Part shown: piece after piece, positions 7,096-8,250 of the stretch
Position numbering within the stretch: position 1 is the stretch's first letter
Layout of the letters: each line of letters begins with the position of its first letter
Origin: Thermoanaerobaculales bacterium
GTDB taxonomy: Bacteria; Acidobacteriota; Thermoanaerobaculia; Thermoanaerobaculales; Sulfomarinibacteraceae
DNA: 8,250 nt
NCBI GenBank assembly: GCA_025456385.1
Contig: JALOKS010000134.1
Span: 1-8,250, forward strand
Direction of reading: 5' to 3'
Notes under the pieces: generated by a model
The model's database searches: none
What the model was told of the DNA's origin: nothing
Seen by the model: only the letters and a program-made list of their open reading frames with translations
Made by a program: the position numbers and the translations under genes

Positions 7096-7156
7096 ACCCG
7101 CGCCCGCCGCCCCTGCGGTCATCGCTCAACCGCAGCGGAGCACTCCCCTCGTTCGC

Positions 7157-7732
7157 TCAGCTCATCGGCGCCACTCTCCGCATGGTCAGCCAGGCGTTGA
7201 CCTGGATCTGGTCGTGAACTGTCTGGTTCACCAACAGCTTCAAGAAGTCCCCTGCGTTGAGTGCGATCTCGGCCAGGCAGAGCTGCGTGGTGCCAGATGC
7301 AAAAGGTACAGCGGAGTTGGTTGCGCGGCTGCTTTCCACGGGACCCTGCGAGTCGTTGACGCGCAGCTGTGAGTAGAACCTGCCGGCATCGCGCTCGGCG
7401 ATGGTGAAGTCCTCCTGTGGATTGGAGTGCAGCCACCGCACCTCTGCGTGGATGAAATAGTGGCCCCCGGCGCCCGCGGGGACTCGCAGCCTGTCCGATG
7501 CAGCCGGATCGAGGAATCCGTCAGGGTCGAGCTCAGCGCTGAAATGGACGCTCGTGGCCGAGGTCAGTCCGTTCAGGACCTCGTCGTAGCCCACCACCCT
7601 GACCATGTGCACCCGGCAGCCCCAGGGCTGGAGGGCCTGCATGAGGTCATCGATGTTGTTGCGCTGGAGAAATCTCCGGACGATCGCCAGCTCCTGTTCA
7701 TAGTCGATCTTCTGTTTGCTTGGTGGCGACAT
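7157..7732 (-). CDS. C1q/TNF-like jelly-roll domain protein
   Basis: This is a 191-residue protein. After a short helical N-terminal segment (10-36, IDYEQELAIVRRFL...), residues 39-188 resemble a bacterial C1q-like beta jelly roll. The cues are CRVHMVRV, a V-FSAELDPDGFLDP segment (62-76), RLRVPAGAGGHYFIHAEVRW (81-100, the typical 'Rl-vP--G-Y-h-a-v-W' strands) and a late AEIALNAGDFLKLLVNQ (154-170, 'L-aGD-h-h-hvyq'). Such domains form trimers and occur in surface, spore or phage-derived proteins; here the role is unknown. No signal peptide or membrane segment is seen, so it looks cytosolic or exported by another route. The ATG at 7732 is chosen over the longer open frame from 7852 because a near-perfect Shine-Dalgarno lies 5 bases upstream. 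Base composition looks less GC-rich than in the acylase and oxidoreductase genes, which could mean later acquisition. Confidence 0.7.
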   Translation of the reverse strand: MSPPSKQKIDYEQELAIVRRFLQRNNIDDLMQALQPWGCRVHMVRVVGYDEVLNGLTSATSVHFSAELDPDGFLDPAASDRLRVPAGAGGHYFIHAEVRWLHSNPQEDFTIAERDAGRFYSQLRVNDSQGPVESSRATNSAVPFASGTTQLCLAEIALNAGDFLKLLVNQTVHDQIQVNAWLTMRRVAPMS

Positions 7733-7737
7733 AGTGG

Positions 7738-7747
7738 CACCTCCTTT
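7738..7747 (-). promoter_or_regulatory. Strong Shine-Dalgarno of the jelly-roll gene
   Basis: AAAGGAGGTG on the minus strand, 5 bases before the ATG at 7732, matches the anti-Shine-Dalgarno almost completely. It fixes the start and predicts far stronger translation initiation than at the other genes in the window. Confidence 0.85.
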
Positions 7748-7848
7748 GCGGAGCTCAGTCCCATTCGTCCCCCTCGAATCGCTGTTCCCCGGCAATGCTC
7801 GCGGCTTCGCCAGATGCCTGATGTGGGCCGGCGACGCCCCCCGCCGCC

Positions 7849-7878
7849 ACACCAGGGACCTCCGGCCGGGTCTGGTGT
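7849..7878. repeat. Imperfect inverted repeat midway between divergent genes
   Basis: ACACCA (7849-7854) pairs with TGGTGT (7873-7878) and, after a two-base bulge, GACC (7857-7860) pairs with GGTC (7869-7872) around an 8-base loop. It lies about 117 bases before the jelly-roll start and 134 before the metallophosphoesterase start. It could be an operator or an RNA hairpin in the leader of the jelly-roll gene. Apart from this and the -10 near 8000, the region 7748-8011 shows no gene. Confidence 0.35.
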
Positions 7879-7997
7879 TCGTGTCGTCACCGGAGATGTA
7901 TCGGTCTCGGCTGTCTCGACGTCAACAGCTCGGAGCTCCGCGCCACGCGGACAGCGTTCCAGACACTGATCTTCCGCCCGACCCTGGAGGCTCGGCG

Positions 7998-8003
7998 TAT
8001 GAT
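7998..8003 (+). promoter_or_regulatory. Candidate -10 box of the metallophosphoesterase gene
   Basis: TATGAT matches TATAAT at five of six positions and ends 8 bases before the ATG at 8012. Transcription would begin at about 8010-8012, giving a leaderless or nearly leaderless message. That agrees with the lack of a Shine-Dalgarno. No good -35 is found 16-18 bases upstream. Confidence 0.45.
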
Positions 8004-8011
8004 CGGCGGCG

Positions 8012-8250
8012 ATGAGCAGCAGAGCCCGCACCGGCGTCGTTCTCGGCCTCCTGCTGATCGTCGCGGCCCTCGGGCTGTACTACAGCCTGCGGCAGGAGCC
8101 GACGCCAGCACCCGCCGCAGTGACCTTGGACCTCCCCACCCGGTACCCGCAGGCGGAGCGCATCGTCGCCATCGGCGACCTGCACGGCGACCTGACGGCT
8201 ACGCGGGTCGCCTTGCGCCTGGCGGGCGTCATCGACGAAGAGATCCGGTG
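8012..8250 (+). CDS. Membrane-anchored metallophosphoesterase (calcineurin-like), N-terminal part
   Basis: The frame from the ATG at 8012 is open to the window end (79 codons plus two bases). Residues 8-24 (GVVLGLLLIVAALGLYY) form a signal peptide or anchor, a Pro/Ala-rich linker follows (29-36), and ERIVAIGDLHGDLTATRVAL (49-68) carries the first metal-binding motif of the family, GD-x-HGD at 55-60, in which Asp56 and His58 would bind the dinuclear metal centre. The next segment, RLAGVID, is like the Shewanella-like branch of PPP-type phosphatases ('GDLHGD---h--hLrlaGVID'), so a periplasmic phosphatase of that kind is the best guess. Later motifs (GD--DRG, GNHE, H) lie outside the window and cannot be checked. 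Whether it acts opposite the nearby kinase is unknown; the anchor would place it on the outer side of the membrane. Confidence 0.87.
   Translation, partial: MSSRARTGVVLGLLLIVAALGLYYSLRQEPTPAPAAVTLDLPTRYPQAERIVAIGDLHGDLTATRVALRLAGVIDEEIR

Noticed and set aside
7733..7852. Forty-residue N-terminal extension of the jelly-roll protein
   Set aside because: It would place the near-perfect Shine-Dalgarno inside the coding region and shows no domain or signal sequence.
7931..7940. Perfect 10-bp palindrome CGGAGCTCCG
   Set aside because: A single short GC palindrome is expected by chance in sequence of this composition, and it is not repeated nearby at a meaningful place.

Overview
The window is GC-rich bacterial chromosomal DNA from an organism I cannot name. 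Two things loosely suggest an Acidobacteriota-like or similar high-GC soil or marine lineage: the large membrane-anchored Ser/Thr kinase with a TPR-type C-terminal half, and the weak or absent Shine-Dalgarno sites at several starts. This is inference from style, not proof. No tRNA, rRNA, CRISPR array, transposase or phage gene was seen.

Layout. At the left edge is the 3' end of a SnoaL/NTF2-like gene (+, 2-178). A convergent intergenic region with a hairpin separates it from a long Ser/Thr protein kinase gene (-, 395-3028). The kinase is divergent from an Old Yellow Enzyme-type NADH:flavin oxidoreductase (+, 3251-4330). That gene converges on a penicillin-acylase-family N-terminal-nucleophile hydrolase (-, 4442-6823). 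Upstream of the acylase lies a degraded second copy of the 3' end of the oxidoreductase gene (+, 6889-7002). Next comes a gene for a C1q/TNF-like jelly-roll protein (-, 7157-7732) with a very strong Shine-Dalgarno. Divergent from it is the start of a membrane-anchored metallophosphoesterase (+, from 8012, cut by the window end).

No two neighbouring genes run the same way, so there is no operon here; each gene appears to be its own transcription unit and no shared pathway can be claimed. The most notable structures are three. (1) A direct repeat of about 125 bp of oxidoreductase 3'-end sequence brackets the acylase gene, so the region was rearranged and a second oxidoreductase homologue was probably lost. 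(2) A nearly identical 18-19 bp element sits at the presumed promoters of both the kinase and the acylase. (3) The kinase has Leu in place of Arg in its HRD motif and carries a Cys-rich presumed periplasmic sensor half. I did not find a convincing multi-gene novel system.
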